A DNA stretch of 64,000 nt from DATJGR01 sp963735085 (GCA_963735085.1 CAVTJP010000005.1:1736001-1800000); one strand, 5' to 3'; numbered from the stretch's first letter, positions 34,707 to 43,569 are shown. A program made the numbers and translations. Notes: a model not told the origin generated them from the sequence alone.

Positions 34707-36155
34707 TCAACCGCTTTCGTTCGCGTCATGGTCTGCATCCTGGCCCGGCGTATTCATGTCGAGTTCCTTCATCTTTCGGGTCAGGGTATTGCGGCCCCAG
34801 CCTAACAATATCGATGCGTCGCGCCGCCTTCCGCCGCTGCGCGCCAGGGCGGCCTCGATGACGATACGCTCGAATCGCGGCATCGCAGTGGCAAGCAACG
34901 CTGTTTCGCCATCCGGCGAAACGTGCGCGAGTTCTTCGTGCGCCCAGCGCGCCAACGCGGTTTCCCAATCGCTGGTTGATGTTGCGGCGCTTTCGGCTGC
35001 CCGCAATTCCGGCGGCAAGTCGTCGATATAAACTTCGCGCCCCGCTGCCATCACCGTCAACCAGCGGCAGGTATTTTCGAGCTGACGCACGTTACCCGGC
35101 CACGGCAGCCCCGCGAGATACCGTTCAGTGTCGCCGCGCAGCGTCTTCGTTTCCCCACCCAGTTCGAGCGCGGCGGCTCTGAGAAAATGACGCGCGAGCA
35201 GTGGTATGTCTTCGCGTCTTTCAGATAGCCGTGGCAGGTGAATGCGAATGACGTTGAGCCGATGATAGAGATCTTCGCGAAACGCACCTTGTTCGACGAG
35301 CCGCTCGAGATTCTGATGAGTCGCAGCGATGATGCGCACGTCGACCCGCACCGGCGCACGGCCACCAACGCGATAGAATTCACCGTCCGCGAGCACACGC
35401 AACAGGCGTGTCTGCGTGTCCTGCGGCATGTCGCCTATCTCATCTAGAAACAGTGTGCCCCCGTTAGCTTGTTCGAATCGCCCGACGCGCTGTTGTGCGG
35501 CGCCGGTGAATGCGCCTTTTTCGTGGCCGAACAACTCTGCTTCGACGAGGTCCTTCGGAATCGCGGCCATGTTGAGTGCGATGAAGGTTGCGGCAGCCCG
35601 TGGGCTATGACGATGCAGCGCGCGGGCGACCAACTCCTTGCCGCTGCCGGATTCGCCGTTGATCAGAACTGTAACGTTGGAGTGCGACAATCGTCCGATG
35701 GCGCGAAAGACCTCCTGCATCGCAGGTGCTTGACCAATGATTTCCGTGGGCCCCGCGTCGTCCGATGTTGGCTCGGTGCGTTGTTCACGCGCGTGCGTGA
35801 CCGCGCGCCGAACCATCGCCATCGCGTCGTCGACGTCAAATGGCTTCGGCAGATAGTCGAACGCACCCGTTTGATAGGAGTTGACCGCGCTCTCGAGATC
35901 CGAATGCGCGGTCATGATGATCACCGGCAGTGTCGGCGCGTCATGATGTACCCGCTCCAGTAGCGCGATGCCGTCGATGCCGGGCATACGAATGTCACTG
36001 ATGATCACGTCCGGCCGCTCGCGATCCAGGCGCTGCAGCATCGCATCGCCGTTGTCGAAGGTCATTGCCGTCATGCCGGCCTGTTCGAGGGCGCGCTCCA
36101 ATACCCAGCGGATCGAACGATCGTCGTCCACTATCCAGACATTGCTATTTGCCAT
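34707..36155 (-). CDS. glnG: Nitrogen regulation response regulator NtrC
   Basis: A 482-residue sigma-54 activator from the inner of two candidate ATGs (36155, MANSNVW). The receiver domain has an acidic pocket at Asp10-12 and phosphorylation site Asp54 in SDIRMPG. The AAA+ domain has Walker A GESGSGKE and the sigma-54 contact loop GAFTGA. The C-terminal Fis-type HTH includes DASILLGWGRNTLTRKMKEL. It activates nitrogen genes when phosphorylated by NtrB. It overlaps ntrB by 11 bp. Confidence 0.95.
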   Translation of the reverse strand: MANSNVWIVDDDRSIRWVLERALEQAGMTAMTFDNGDAMLQRLDRERPDVIISDIRMPGIDGIALLERVHHDAPTLPVIIMTAHSDLESAVNSYQTGAFDYLPKPFDVDDAMAMVRRAVTHAREQRTEPTSDDAGPTEIIGQAPAMQEVFRAIGRLSHSNVTVLINGESGSGKELVARALHRHSPRAAATFIALNMAAIPKDLVEAELFGHEKGAFTGAAQQRVGRFEQANGGTLFLDEIGDMPQDTQTRLLRVLADGEFYRVGGRAPVRVDVRIIAATHQNLERLVEQGAFREDLYHRLNVIRIHLPRLSERREDIPLLARHFLRAAALELGGETKTLRGDTERYLAGLPWPGNVRQLENTCRWLTVMAAGREVYIDDLPPELRAAESAATSTSDWETALARWAHEELAHVSPDGETALLATAMPRFERIVIEAALARSGGRRRDASILLGWGRNTLTRKMKELDMNTPGQDADHDANESG

Positions 36156-37221
36156 GCGGCTGTTTGCCATGCGACTGCTCCAACGGCAGGTAGATGCTGA
36201 AAGTCGTGGCACCCGGTTGCGTTTCGCATTCGATCAAACCGCCGTGTTGGCTGATGATGCTCTGTGCAATTGAAAGGCCCAAACCGGAACCGTCCGCGCG
36301 ACCGCTGATCATTGGGTAGTACATCCGATCGAACAGGTCGGGCGCGATGCCAGGGCCGTTGTCGGCGACTTCGAGGCACAGAACGAGTCGGTGCCGCGTG
36401 GTGCCGATCGTGAATTGCCGGATGATTCGAGTGCCCAGCCTGATCTGACCGGAGGATGTCGTCTCGAGCGCCTGCTGCGCATTGCGGACGATGTTGAGTA
36501 GTGCCTGGATCAACTGCTCGAGGTCGGCTTCTATTTCCGGAAGACTCGGATCGTAGTCGCGAACGAAGCGAACTCGACCTGGTGCCTCGGCGTGCAACAG
36601 TTGAACCACGCGTTCGAGCGCCTGATGCACGTTCACTGACGCAAATCGGGGCATCTGGCTTGGGCCGAGCATCCGATCGACGAGGTTACGCAGGCGATCT
36701 GCTTCCTCGATGATGATGCGTGTGTAGTCGCGTTGGTGTTCGGTTTCGAGTTCGCGCTGCAGCAACTGCGCGGCGCCCCGAATGCCGCCGAGCGGATTCT
36801 TGATCTCGTGCGCTAGACCCCTAACAAGTTTGCGGGTGGTCGACTGAACCGACACGTGGTGATCGTCTCGGTTGATGCGCAGCAAGCGGTCGAGGGGTTG
36901 GATCTCGATGAGCAACTCTGGCGGCGCGCGATCCAGTATTGGCGTAACGGTGTAGTCCACGGATACGGTCGCACCCGAAATCGTTCTCACAATGGCGCTG
37001 CGTTTGGTAAATGCCTGACCAGTGTTCAGCGCCTTGGCGAAGGCCGTGGCCGACGTCGCAGGATCATTGAACGCGCGTGCGAGCGGTTCGCCGAGTAGCC
37101 GATGACCGCTCGCCTCGATCAACGTTTCGGCGGCCTGATTCAGATACAGAACGAGCAGATTCGACGACACCAGCATCACCGCAGTGCTCTGTTGGTCGAG
37201 GAGGTCGTCTGGTGATCGCAT
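36145..37221 (-). CDS. glnL: Nitrogen regulation sensor kinase NtrB
   Basis: A 358-residue soluble histidine kinase. ATG 37221 (MRSPDDLLDQQSTAV) is preferred because it gives nearly the usual family length; the frame is open to a TTG at 37320. An N-terminal PAS domain (VMLVSSNLLVLYLNQAAETLI) is followed by the H-box GLAHEIKNPLGGIRGAAQLL with phosphoacceptor His, N-box LLNIVRNAQQAL, and G-boxes DNGPGIAPDL and GSGLGLSIAQSI. It phosphorylates or dephosphorylates NtrC in response to PII. Confidence 0.94.
   Translation of the reverse strand: MRSPDDLLDQQSTAVMLVSSNLLVLYLNQAAETLIEASGHRLLGEPLARAFNDPATSATAFAKALNTGQAFTKRSAIVRTISGATVSVDYTVTPILDRAPPELLIEIQPLDRLLRINRDDHHVSVQSTTRKLVRGLAHEIKNPLGGIRGAAQLLQRELETEHQRDYTRIIIEEADRLRNLVDRMLGPSQMPRFASVNVHQALERVVQLLHAEAPGRVRFVRDYDPSLPEIEADLEQLIQALLNIVRNAQQALETTSSGQIRLGTRIIRQFTIGTTRHRLVLCLEVADNGPGIAPDLFDRMYYPMISGRADGSGLGLSIAQSIISQHGGLIECETQPGATTFSIYLPLEQSHGKQPHGK
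36148..36177 (-). repeat. 15-bp tandem duplication at the ntrB/ntrC overlap
   Basis: Two 15-bp units (36148-36162 and 36163-36177) differ at one base. They duplicate the end of ntrB (SHGKQPHGK) and give ntrC two in-frame starts (MANSR and MANSN). Confidence 0.8.
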
Positions 37222-37434
37222 ACGTAGCGGGTTCCAGTCTGGTGCGATGGGCTGCTGGGTGGCATCGACGTCGCCGCCATTTTGCCTTGCCTGTTGGCAA
37301 TGGCCTCGATTGCGAAGCAATTATCGAACCAATGCCGGAATACGACCCAGGGACTTGAGTAAACACTTACTATTCCAGGACGCATACGGACTGGGTCGAG
37401 CGGGCAGGTCTGGAAACACATAGGTGTCGGAACA

Positions 37435-37457
37435 GTCTGCACTAAATTAGTGCAGAC
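37435..37457. promoter_or_regulatory. Perfect palindrome, probable NtrC-binding site
   Basis: Arms GTCTGCACTAA and TTAGTGCAGAC are perfect inverted repeats around one A. The inner 17 bp (37438-37454) match the NtrC consensus TGCACC-N5-GGTGCA at ten of the twelve specified positions. It lies upstream of ntrB on the minus strand, so NtrC autoregulation of ntrBC is the likely role. No -24/-12 element was found beside it. Confidence 0.7.
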
Positions 37458-37500
37458 GGAACGGTGAATCAAGATGCGAAGACGGTGCTGCTGGTGCTGT

Positions 37501-38067
37501 TTAGTGAGGCTGCGGTTTAGCCCGTTGCGGGCTGTTGACCGAGATTCGCATCAGGTAGAACGTCGTCGGGTCGCTGTCGATCACGACATTTCCCTGGCTG
37601 TCGACAACGCGGACGGCCACTGTGTGGGCGCCTCGATTGACATTCGAGAGTTCGAACACGCCGTTCACCCCTTGGACATCGACCGGTGAACCGTCGAGTA
37701 ACAACAGCATCTGATCAGCGCCTCGCAGCGGAGGGTTGATCGCGGCTTCCACCTGAACGTTTCCGGCGTTGTCACGAATGGTCTCCTCCGGTGTCGGCGA
37801 GATCACATTGAGTTGTGCGTATGCAGTTGCTGGCGTTTGCGCAGGGGTGTTGTCGGGTGTTTGAGTCGCCGGCTGTACGGGCGGGTCGTATGTATTGGTG
37901 GGCGGCACGGTGACCGCCTGTGGCACTGGTTTCCCGGTGGAACGATCAACGGGTGCGATGTCAGTGAATACGACGTTGCCGTCCGCGTCCACGGTTTTGT
38001 AGATCTGTCCGAACGCCGCGGTCGATGAGGCAACGAGCGCAATGAACAGTACCGATCGGATTCCCAT
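37501..38067 (-). CDS. DUF4124 exported protein
   Basis: A 188-residue exported protein from ATG 38067. The signal peptide (VLFIALVASSTAAFG) is followed directly by the DUF4124 module IYKTVDADGNVVFTDIAP, a Pro/Thr-rich linker (about 55-75), and a beta-rich C-domain (LNVISPTPEETIRDNAGNVQVEAAI, VNRGAHTVAVRVVDSQGNVV). The family is common next to glnA/ntrBC in gammaproteobacteria, but its role is unknown. Located between the glnA terminator and ntrB. Confidence 0.88.
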   Translation of the reverse strand: MGIRSVLFIALVASSTAAFGQIYKTVDADGNVVFTDIAPVDRSTGKPVPQAVTVPPTNTYDPPVQPATQTPDNTPAQTPATAYAQLNVISPTPEETIRDNAGNVQVEAAINPPLRGADQMLLLLDGSPVDVQGVNGVFELSNVNRGAHTVAVRVVDSQGNVVIDSDPTTFYLMRISVNSPQRAKPQPH

Positions 38068-38117
38068 GAGCCTGCCCGCGATGACGTAAGTGTCTAATAT
38101 GCGTCTGCGCGATGTAT

Positions 38118-38152
38118 AAAAAAACCCCGGGTCCGTAAGCGACCCGGGGTTT
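38118..38152 (-). terminator. Rho-independent terminator after glnA
   Basis: On the minus strand the arms CCCCGGGTC and GACCCGGGG close a seven-base loop and are followed by a run of seven T. It lies about 55 bp after the glnA stop and separates glnA from the DUF4124-ntrBC genes. Confidence 0.9.
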
Positions 38153-38205
38153 CGTGACATGGTCGATGTCGAGTCCGCTGCGCAGCCGCGCGCGGCTAGA
38201 CGCTG

Positions 38206-39618
38206 CTAGACACTGTAGTACAACTCAAACTCCGCCGGGTGCGTTGTCATGTTCACCAACGCGACATCCTGACGCTTCAACTGCACATACGAATCGATCA
38301 TCTGATCTGAGAACACGCCGCCTGCCTTCAGGTACTCGCGGTCCTCGTTCAGGCAGTCGAGGGCGTTTTCGAGGGAGGTCGCGACGGTCGGTACGCCTTC
38401 CAGCTCTTCCGGTTCGAGATCGTACAAATCCTTGTCGAACGGGTCGCCGGGATGAATCTTGTTTTTTATGCCATCGAGGCCCGCCATCAGCATGGCAGCA
38501 AACGCGAGGTAGGGATTCGCGGTACTGTCGGGGAAACGGACCTCGATACGATACGCACGAGGATTCGCAGCGAGAATGTAAGGAATTCGAATCGATGCGG
38601 ATCGGTTGCGTGCCGAGTAGGCAAGCAGCACGGGCGCTTCGTAGCCTGGTACCAGACGCTTGTAGGAGTTGGTGCTGGAGTTCGTGAATGCATTCAGCGA
38701 ACGCGCGTGCTTGATGATGCCGCCGATGTAGTGGAGCGCCGTTTCAGACATTCCCGCGTACGCATCACCGTGAAAAAGATTCTTGCCACCTTTCGCGATC
38801 GATTGGTGCACGTGCATGCCGCTGCCATTGTCGCCGACGAGCGGCTTTGGCATGAAAGTCGCGGTCTTGCCGTAGGCGTGTGCGACGTTGTGCACTACGT
38901 ATTTGTAGATCTGCAATTCGTCGGCTTTCTTCACCAGCGTATTGAAGCGCACGCCGATCTCGTTCTGGCAGGCGGTGGCGACTTCGTGATGATGCACCTC
39001 GATCGGCAGTCCCATTGTCTGCATCGTGCTGCACATCGCGTTTCGGATGTCGGCGGCCGAATCGATTGGCGGAACCGGGAAATAGCCTCCTTTGACTCGC
39101 GGCCGGTGACCCATGTTGCCGCCTTCGTAGGCGTCGTTGGATTCCCAGGCCGCCTCTTCGGATGAAATCGAGTACGACGCGCCGGACATTTTTACCTGCC
39201 AGCGAACGTCATCGAATATGAAAAACTCTGCTTCGGGACCGAAATACGCAGTGTCGCCGATACCGCTCGATTTGAGATAGGCCTCGGCCTGTTTGGCGAT
39301 CGAACGCGGGTCGCGGCTGTAGGGTTGCATCGTACTGGGTTCGACGATGTCACAGCGCAGGTTCAGCGTGGTTTCGTCCCGGAACGGGTCAATGACGGGC
39401 GTATCGTCGTCGGGCATCAGAATCATGTCGGATTCGTTAATTGCCTTCCAACCTGCAATCGATGACCCATCGAACATGAAGCCTTCTTCGATGGTGTCTT
39501 TGGTAACGGCATCGGTGGGAAATGTTGTGTGCTGCTCCTTGCCGCGGGGGTCGGTAAACCGCAGCGAGACCCATTTGACGTCGTTGTCTTTGATCATTTT
39601 GAGAGTGTTTTCGGACAT
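38206..39618 (-). CDS. glnA: Glutamine synthetase type I
   Basis: A 470-residue GSI-beta enzyme making glutamine from glutamate, ammonia and ATP. The beta-grasp start (VKWVSLRFTDPRGKEQHTTFP) is followed by catalytic-domain metal motifs (FGPEAEFFIFDDV, HHHEVATACQNEIG, FMPKPLVGDNGSGMHVHQS) and ATP site VPGYEAPVLLAYSARNRSASIRIP. The loop DKDLYDLEPEEL carries the Tyr adenylylated by GlnE, so covalent control is expected. Upstream are a sigma-54 promoter and two NtrC-like sites; a strong terminator follows. Confidence 0.97.
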   Translation of the reverse strand: MSENTLKMIKDNDVKWVSLRFTDPRGKEQHTTFPTDAVTKDTIEEGFMFDGSSIAGWKAINESDMILMPDDDTPVIDPFRDETTLNLRCDIVEPSTMQPYSRDPRSIAKQAEAYLKSSGIGDTAYFGPEAEFFIFDDVRWQVKMSGASYSISSEEAAWESNDAYEGGNMGHRPRVKGGYFPVPPIDSAADIRNAMCSTMQTMGLPIEVHHHEVATACQNEIGVRFNTLVKKADELQIYKYVVHNVAHAYGKTATFMPKPLVGDNGSGMHVHQSIAKGGKNLFHGDAYAGMSETALHYIGGIIKHARSLNAFTNSSTNSYKRLVPGYEAPVLLAYSARNRSASIRIPYILAANPRAYRIEVRFPDSTANPYLAFAAMLMAGLDGIKNKIHPGDPFDKDLYDLEPEELEGVPTVATSLENALDCLNEDREYLKAGGVFSDQMIDSYVQLKRQDVALVNMTTHPAEFELYYSV

Positions 39619-39743
39619 TGCTTACCGCTCCTGAGTTCGGGGTGCTGTTGAGAGCTGTTTTCGCGCGTTGGCCGCCTCAACGGGCGCTGTCCGTTATAGG
39701 GGCCGGTTATCTTAGCGGGTTCAAACAGTAATAGTCAGATTCA

Positions 39744-39758
39744 GCAATAGTCATGCCA
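39744..39758 (-). promoter_or_regulatory. Sigma-54 (-24/-12) promoter of glnA
   Basis: The minus strand reads TGGCATG, four bases, then TTGCT, matching the RpoN consensus (TGGCAYR-N4-TTGCW) at every conserved position. The expected start of transcription is near 39732, giving a leader of about 110 nt before glnA. Confidence 0.8.
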
Positions 39759-39809
39759 CGCAAATGCTCAACGCGGCCGCGGGCCGCGGCGTGAGCAGTC
39801 GATCGTGGA

Positions 39810-39867
39810 TGCGCCATTATTGTGCGGTCTGATCGACCAAGTTGGCCGCGTGCACCAATATGAGTCA
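39810..39867 (-). promoter_or_regulatory. Two NtrC-like enhancer sites upstream of glnA
   Basis: TGCGCC-ATTAT-TGTGCG (39810-39826) matches the NtrC consensus TGCACC-N5-GGTGCA at nine of twelve positions. TGCACC-AATAT-GAGTCA (39851-39867) has one perfect half-site. They lie about 85 and 125 bp upstream of the predicted start, similar to the distances at E. coli glnA. The second overlaps the intergenic end beside the TusA gene. Confidence 0.6.
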
Positions 39868-39879
39868 CGCCGCACTGTT

Positions 39880-40140
39880 TCATGACCAAGTCGCATGCCG
39901 AACCCGAACCCGGATATGTATTTCACGGTCGTTCCGCTGCATGGCAATCACCTGGTGCCCATGCACTCGGCACCAGGCGGGGATGTCGTGCAGCGCACCT
40001 GGATCGGTCGCTACGATGTCCAGCAACGCGCCGCATTCGAGGCGCTTGATATGGTCCTGGGTACGGATCACCGGCAGCGGACAGATCAGCCCGCTGACAT
40101 CCAGCTTTTCGGCGTCGCGCGCGGAGAAGTCGTCAGACAT
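39880..40140 (-). CDS. TusA-like sulfur carrier protein
   Basis: An 86-residue TusA/SirA-family protein from ATG 40140. The family motif LDVSGLICPLPVIRTQDHIKRL contains the persulfide-carrying Cys20 in a C-P-x-P context; two further Cys (36 and 57) are present. TusA proteins relay persulfide sulfur to modification enzymes. It overlaps the stop of the PP-loop ATPase by eight bases, so the two are co-translated. This suggests it is the dedicated sulfur donor of that enzyme. It is not the canonical tusA context. Confidence 0.85.
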   Translation of the reverse strand: MSDDFSARDAEKLDVSGLICPLPVIRTQDHIKRLECGALLDIVATDPGALHDIPAWCRVHGHQVIAMQRNDREIHIRVRVRHATWS

Positions 40141-41182
40141 GCCATGCCGCGGGAACTTGATGGGCTCGGATTGGTACGACGTGCAGCTGTTCGACAACCC
40201 CGTTGGGGTGGTGCGCGGAAACGCGCACGACATCGGCATCGCGACCCTGACTGTAGCGGGCGGTGACGCGTGCCGCCAATTCGATATCGCTCGGCGATGC
40301 GTTCCCATCGATCAACGCCAGGGGCCCCTGATGGCTTTCGGTTCGCAGGTGCACGAATTGTTTGCGGTAGCCTTCGAGGAAGTTGTTCTCACCGTCATCT
40401 CTCGCGACGATTACCTTGAAGTGGCTTGCGGGGCGCAGGTGACGCCCCACCTTCAAAAGCATGATGTCGTCGAGACTGTAGTCGCGCTGGCCGCGCGCGC
40501 GCCACAGATCGGAAAGCTTCGCTGAATACGTCGCGTCGGTCAGAAAGCAGCATCCACCAGCGGGTTGCGCATAGTCGTGGAAGCCGAATTGTTCGGCGAG
40601 CGCGATTTGCGGTTTTCGGTTGCGTCCGTGGAATCCGTAGAGGTGCTCGCGATTGACCCAGCCTTCCCGCTCGGGCAACGACGGTGGCAGGTTCAATGCG
40701 GTCAGTGGCCGCAGCAGGCGATCCTCAGCGCCGGATTCGCGTGCGATCAGGGGCATGGTATCGCGGCGCTGTGACTTGGGTCGCTGGCCGACAACTTCAC
40801 CGGTGACGATGAAGTCGCAGCCGCTCTCCTCCATGAACCCCCACACGCGAGCCTGCTCGACCATGAAGATCTTGCAGTCCAGACACGGATTCAGATTCGC
40901 CCCGTAGCCGTGCTTCGGATTCAGCACGATATCTTTGTAGGCTTCCGAGATATCTATGATGTGGAGCTTGATGCCGAGCTGTTCTGCTACCCAGAGTGCG
41001 TTGTTGCGCTTCGTTTTGCGCTGATGCTGGTTGCGAATCGCGTGGGTGTGGCCTTCGACGCAGAAGCCGGTGAAGAAATTCAACCCCTCGACGTGGACGC
41101 CTTCCTCGATCACGACCTTGGCGGCCAGCATTGAGTCGAGGCCGCCTGAAATCAGCGCGACAGCTTTTCTGCGTTCAGCCAT
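40133..41182 (-). CDS. PP-loop ATPase, MnmA-like with extra C-terminal domain
   Basis: A 349-residue tRNA-thiolation-like enzyme. The N-terminal PP-loop SGGLDS (12-17) activates a substrate by adenylation. Cys100-x-x-Cys103 (NPCLDCK) and Cys211-Cys212 (AGGCCFLTD) correspond to the catalytic cysteine regions of MnmA/ThiI-like enzymes. Residues about 235-349 form an NFACT-R-like C-terminal region (LLKVGRHLRPASHFKVIVARDDGENNFL) instead of the MnmA barrel. It is probably an RNA or small-molecule sulfurtransferase with the co-translated TusA protein. Genuine MnmA has a different C-terminus, so the exact substrate is open. Confidence 0.8.
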   Translation of the reverse strand: MAERRKAVALISGGLDSMLAAKVVIEEGVHVEGLNFFTGFCVEGHTHAIRNQHQRKTKRNNALWVAEQLGIKLHIIDISEAYKDIVLNPKHGYGANLNPCLDCKIFMVEQARVWGFMEESGCDFIVTGEVVGQRPKSQRRDTMPLIARESGAEDRLLRPLTALNLPPSLPEREGWVNREHLYGFHGRNRKPQIALAEQFGFHDYAQPAGGCCFLTDATYSAKLSDLWRARGQRDYSLDDIMLLKVGRHLRPASHFKVIVARDDGENNFLEGYRKQFVHLRTESHQGPLALIDGNASPSDIELAARVTARYSQGRDADVVRVSAHHPNGVVEQLHVVPIRAHQVPAAWHV

Positions 41183-41297
41183 AATGCGCGCCCGTTTGGG
41201 CCGGTGCCCGTTCAGTCATGCCCGTCGAGGGCCACAAAGTCTAGCACGAAGCTCCAGTCCGTTCGTTTCGAAGCTCGCTAACAAGCACGCGAATACT

Positions 41298-43112
41298 ATG
41301 AATGCACCCAAGCTGCGCAACGTTGCCATCGTTGCGCACGTCGATCATGGCAAGACCACCCTAGTGGACCGGCTGTTGCAGCAGACCGGCACGCTCGACG
41401 CGCGTAAGGCGGCGCCCGACCGCATCATGGACAGCAACGAATTGGAGCGCGAACGCGGTATCACGATCCTCGCAAAGACCACGGCGATCCGCTATCAGGA
41501 CCATCAGATCAATATCGTCGATACACCCGGTCACGCCGATTTTGGCGGTGAGGTCGAGCGCATCCTGTCGATGGTCGACTCGGTGCTGTTGTTGGTCGAT
41601 GCCGTCGATGGACCGATGCCGCAAACACGCTTCGTAACGAAGAAAGCGTTCCTGGCGAATTTGAATCCGATAGTTGTGATCAACAAAGTGGATCGGCCGG
41701 GTGCCCGCCCACACAAAGTCGTCGATCTGGTGTTCGATCTGTTCCACTCACTCGGGGCAACCGAGCAGCAACTCGATTTTCCGGTGATCTACACGTCGGC
41801 GCTGTTGGGAACCGCCGGGCTGGAACCGGAGGACATGGCATCCGATATGAAGCCGCTGCTCGATGCGATCCTGACGCGCGTGCCGCCACCAAACGTCGAT
41901 GCCGACGGTCCATTTCAAATGCGAATCAGCTCGCTGGATTATTCGAGCTACGTAGGCGTCATTGGTATTGGCCGCATCGCGCGCGGTTCGGTGCGCACCA
42001 ATACGCCCGTTAGTGTGATCGATCGCCATGGTGATGTGCGGTCCGGTCGGGTCCTTTCGGTACTTGGCCACTTGGGCCTTGCGCGCGTCGAGATGGACAG
42101 CGCACGGGCCGGCGACATCGTTTGTGTGACAGGCGTGGACGAGATCAGCATTTCGGATACCCTGTGCGCCAGGGAGTGCCCCGAACCGCTGCCGCCGCTG
42201 ACGGTAGATGAGCCCACGGTGTCGATGATGTTCTGTGTCAACACGTCACCGCTTGCAGGCACCGAAGGCAAGTTCTTGACGAGTCGACAGATTCGCGAAC
42301 GATTGCTGCGTGAGGCCTCGCACAATGTGGCGTTGCGCGTCGAGGAAACCGGCGACCCTGATCAATTCAGAGTATCGGGTCGCGGCGAGTTGCATCTCGC
42401 GATCCTGATTGAAACGATGCGTCGGGAAGGCTATGAACTCGCCGTGTCCCGACCTAGAGTGATCACCAAAGAGGAGGGTGGCAAGGTCTACGAGCCATTC
42501 GAGGAACTGACGCTCGACGTCGAGGAGGCCCATCAGGGTCGCGTGATGGAGACGATGGGCGCTCGCCGGGCCGAGCTGCTCGACATGCAGAGCGATGCCC
42601 AAGGCAGGGTACGCCTGAGCTATCGAATCGCATCACGCGCATCGATGGGCTTCCGGCCCCAGTTCCTGTCGATGACGTCTGGGACCGGCATCATGTCATT
42701 TGGGTTTGCCGGCTACGATCAGGAGATCGCCGCATCGATTGGTCAGCGCACCAGCGGCGTGCTGATCTCCAACAGTCGCGGTAAGGCGGTGGGCTACGGA
42801 CTGTTCAATCTGCAGGAACGCGGTCGCTTGTTCATCGGTCCGAACGACGACGCTTACGAAGGCATGGTGATTGGCATCCACAGTCGGGAAAACGATCTGA
42901 CAGTGAATCCTCTGAAAGAGAAAAAGCTCACGAACGTTCGCGCTGCAGGCAGCGACGAGAACGTCATCCTAACGCCGCCAGTCCGACTCACGTTGGAACA
43001 GTCGCTGGAGTTCATCAACGACGACGAACTCGTCGAGGTAACGCCGCAATCGATCCGGATTCGGAAACGCTTCCTGACCGAGAATCAGCGTAAGCGCGAA
43101 GCGAGAGCCTAG
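41298..43112 (+). CDS. typA: Ribosome-associated GTPase TypA/BipA
   Basis: A 604-residue translational GTPase from ATG 41298. G1 AHVDHGKTTLVD, G2 RGITILAKT, G3 DTPGHADFGGEVER and G4 NKVDRPGARP are intact. Elongation-factor domains II, III and V follow, then the TypA-specific C-terminal domain (TSGTGIMSFGFAGYDQEI, VTPQSIRIRKRFL). It assists 50S assembly and stress or low-temperature growth. It diverges from the PP-loop gene and is followed by dtd after 22 bp. Confidence 0.97.
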   Translation: MNAPKLRNVAIVAHVDHGKTTLVDRLLQQTGTLDARKAAPDRIMDSNELERERGITILAKTTAIRYQDHQINIVDTPGHADFGGEVERILSMVDSVLLLVDAVDGPMPQTRFVTKKAFLANLNPIVVINKVDRPGARPHKVVDLVFDLFHSLGATEQQLDFPVIYTSALLGTAGLEPEDMASDMKPLLDAILTRVPPPNVDADGPFQMRISSLDYSSYVGVIGIGRIARGSVRTNTPVSVIDRHGDVRSGRVLSVLGHLGLARVEMDSARAGDIVCVTGVDEISISDTLCARECPEPLPPLTVDEPTVSMMFCVNTSPLAGTEGKFLTSRQIRERLLREASHNVALRVEETGDPDQFRVSGRGELHLAILIETMRREGYELAVSRPRVITKEEGGKVYEPFEELTLDVEEAHQGRVMETMGARRAELLDMQSDAQGRVRLSYRIASRASMGFRPQFLSMTSGTGIMSFGFAGYDQEIAASIGQRTSGVLISNSRGKAVGYGLFNLQERGRLFIGPNDDAYEGMVIGIHSRENDLTVNPLKEKKLTNVRAAGSDENVILTPPVRLTLEQSLEFINDDELVEVTPQSIRIRKRFLTENQRKREARA

Positions 43113-43134
43113 TGCCCTGTCTCGCGGGACGCCG

Positions 43135-43569
43135 TTGAACGCGCTGCTGCAGCGCGTACGCGAGGCGAGTGTCTGCGTTGACGAAGAATGCATCGCGGCG
43201 ATCGAATTCGGATTACTGGTGTTCGTAGGAGTGTTTCCACAGGACTCGCCTGCGGTGGCGCAAAAGCTCGCCGATCGAACCTTGGATTTCCGGATCTTTG
43301 CGGATTCGTCGAAGGCGATGAATCGCAGTGTTGTCGAAGTCGACGGCGAAGTGCTTGTAGTGCCGCAATTCACACTGACAGCAGACACGCGACGGGGCCG
43401 ACGTCCAAGCTTCGCTTCTGCTGCGCCACCGGATCATGCGCGCGCTCTGTTCGATGTATTCGTGGAGCGGGTGCGGGAGCGCGTGGGCCGTGTGGCGAGC
43501 GGACGTTTCGGCGCGGACATGCAGGTTGCCCTGATCAACGATGGCCCCGTTACGTTCCTGCTGAGCTAG
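43135..43569 (+). CDS. dtd: D-aminoacyl-tRNA deacylase
   Basis: A 144-residue DTD that hydrolyses D-amino acids from tRNA. It starts at TTG 43135 (MNALLQRVREASV), which matches the family N-terminus; no ATG is available nearby. Active-site motifs are VVPQFTLTADTRRGRRPSF and the cross-subunit GP pair in ALINDGPVTFLLS. Co-transcription with typA is likely. It converges on tatC with a 48-bp gap. Confidence 0.94.
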   Translation: MNALLQRVREASVCVDEECIAAIEFGLLVFVGVFPQDSPAVAQKLADRTLDFRIFADSSKAMNRSVVEVDGEVLVVPQFTLTADTRRGRRPSFASAAPPDHARALFDVFVERVRERVGRVASGRFGADMQVALINDGPVTFLLS

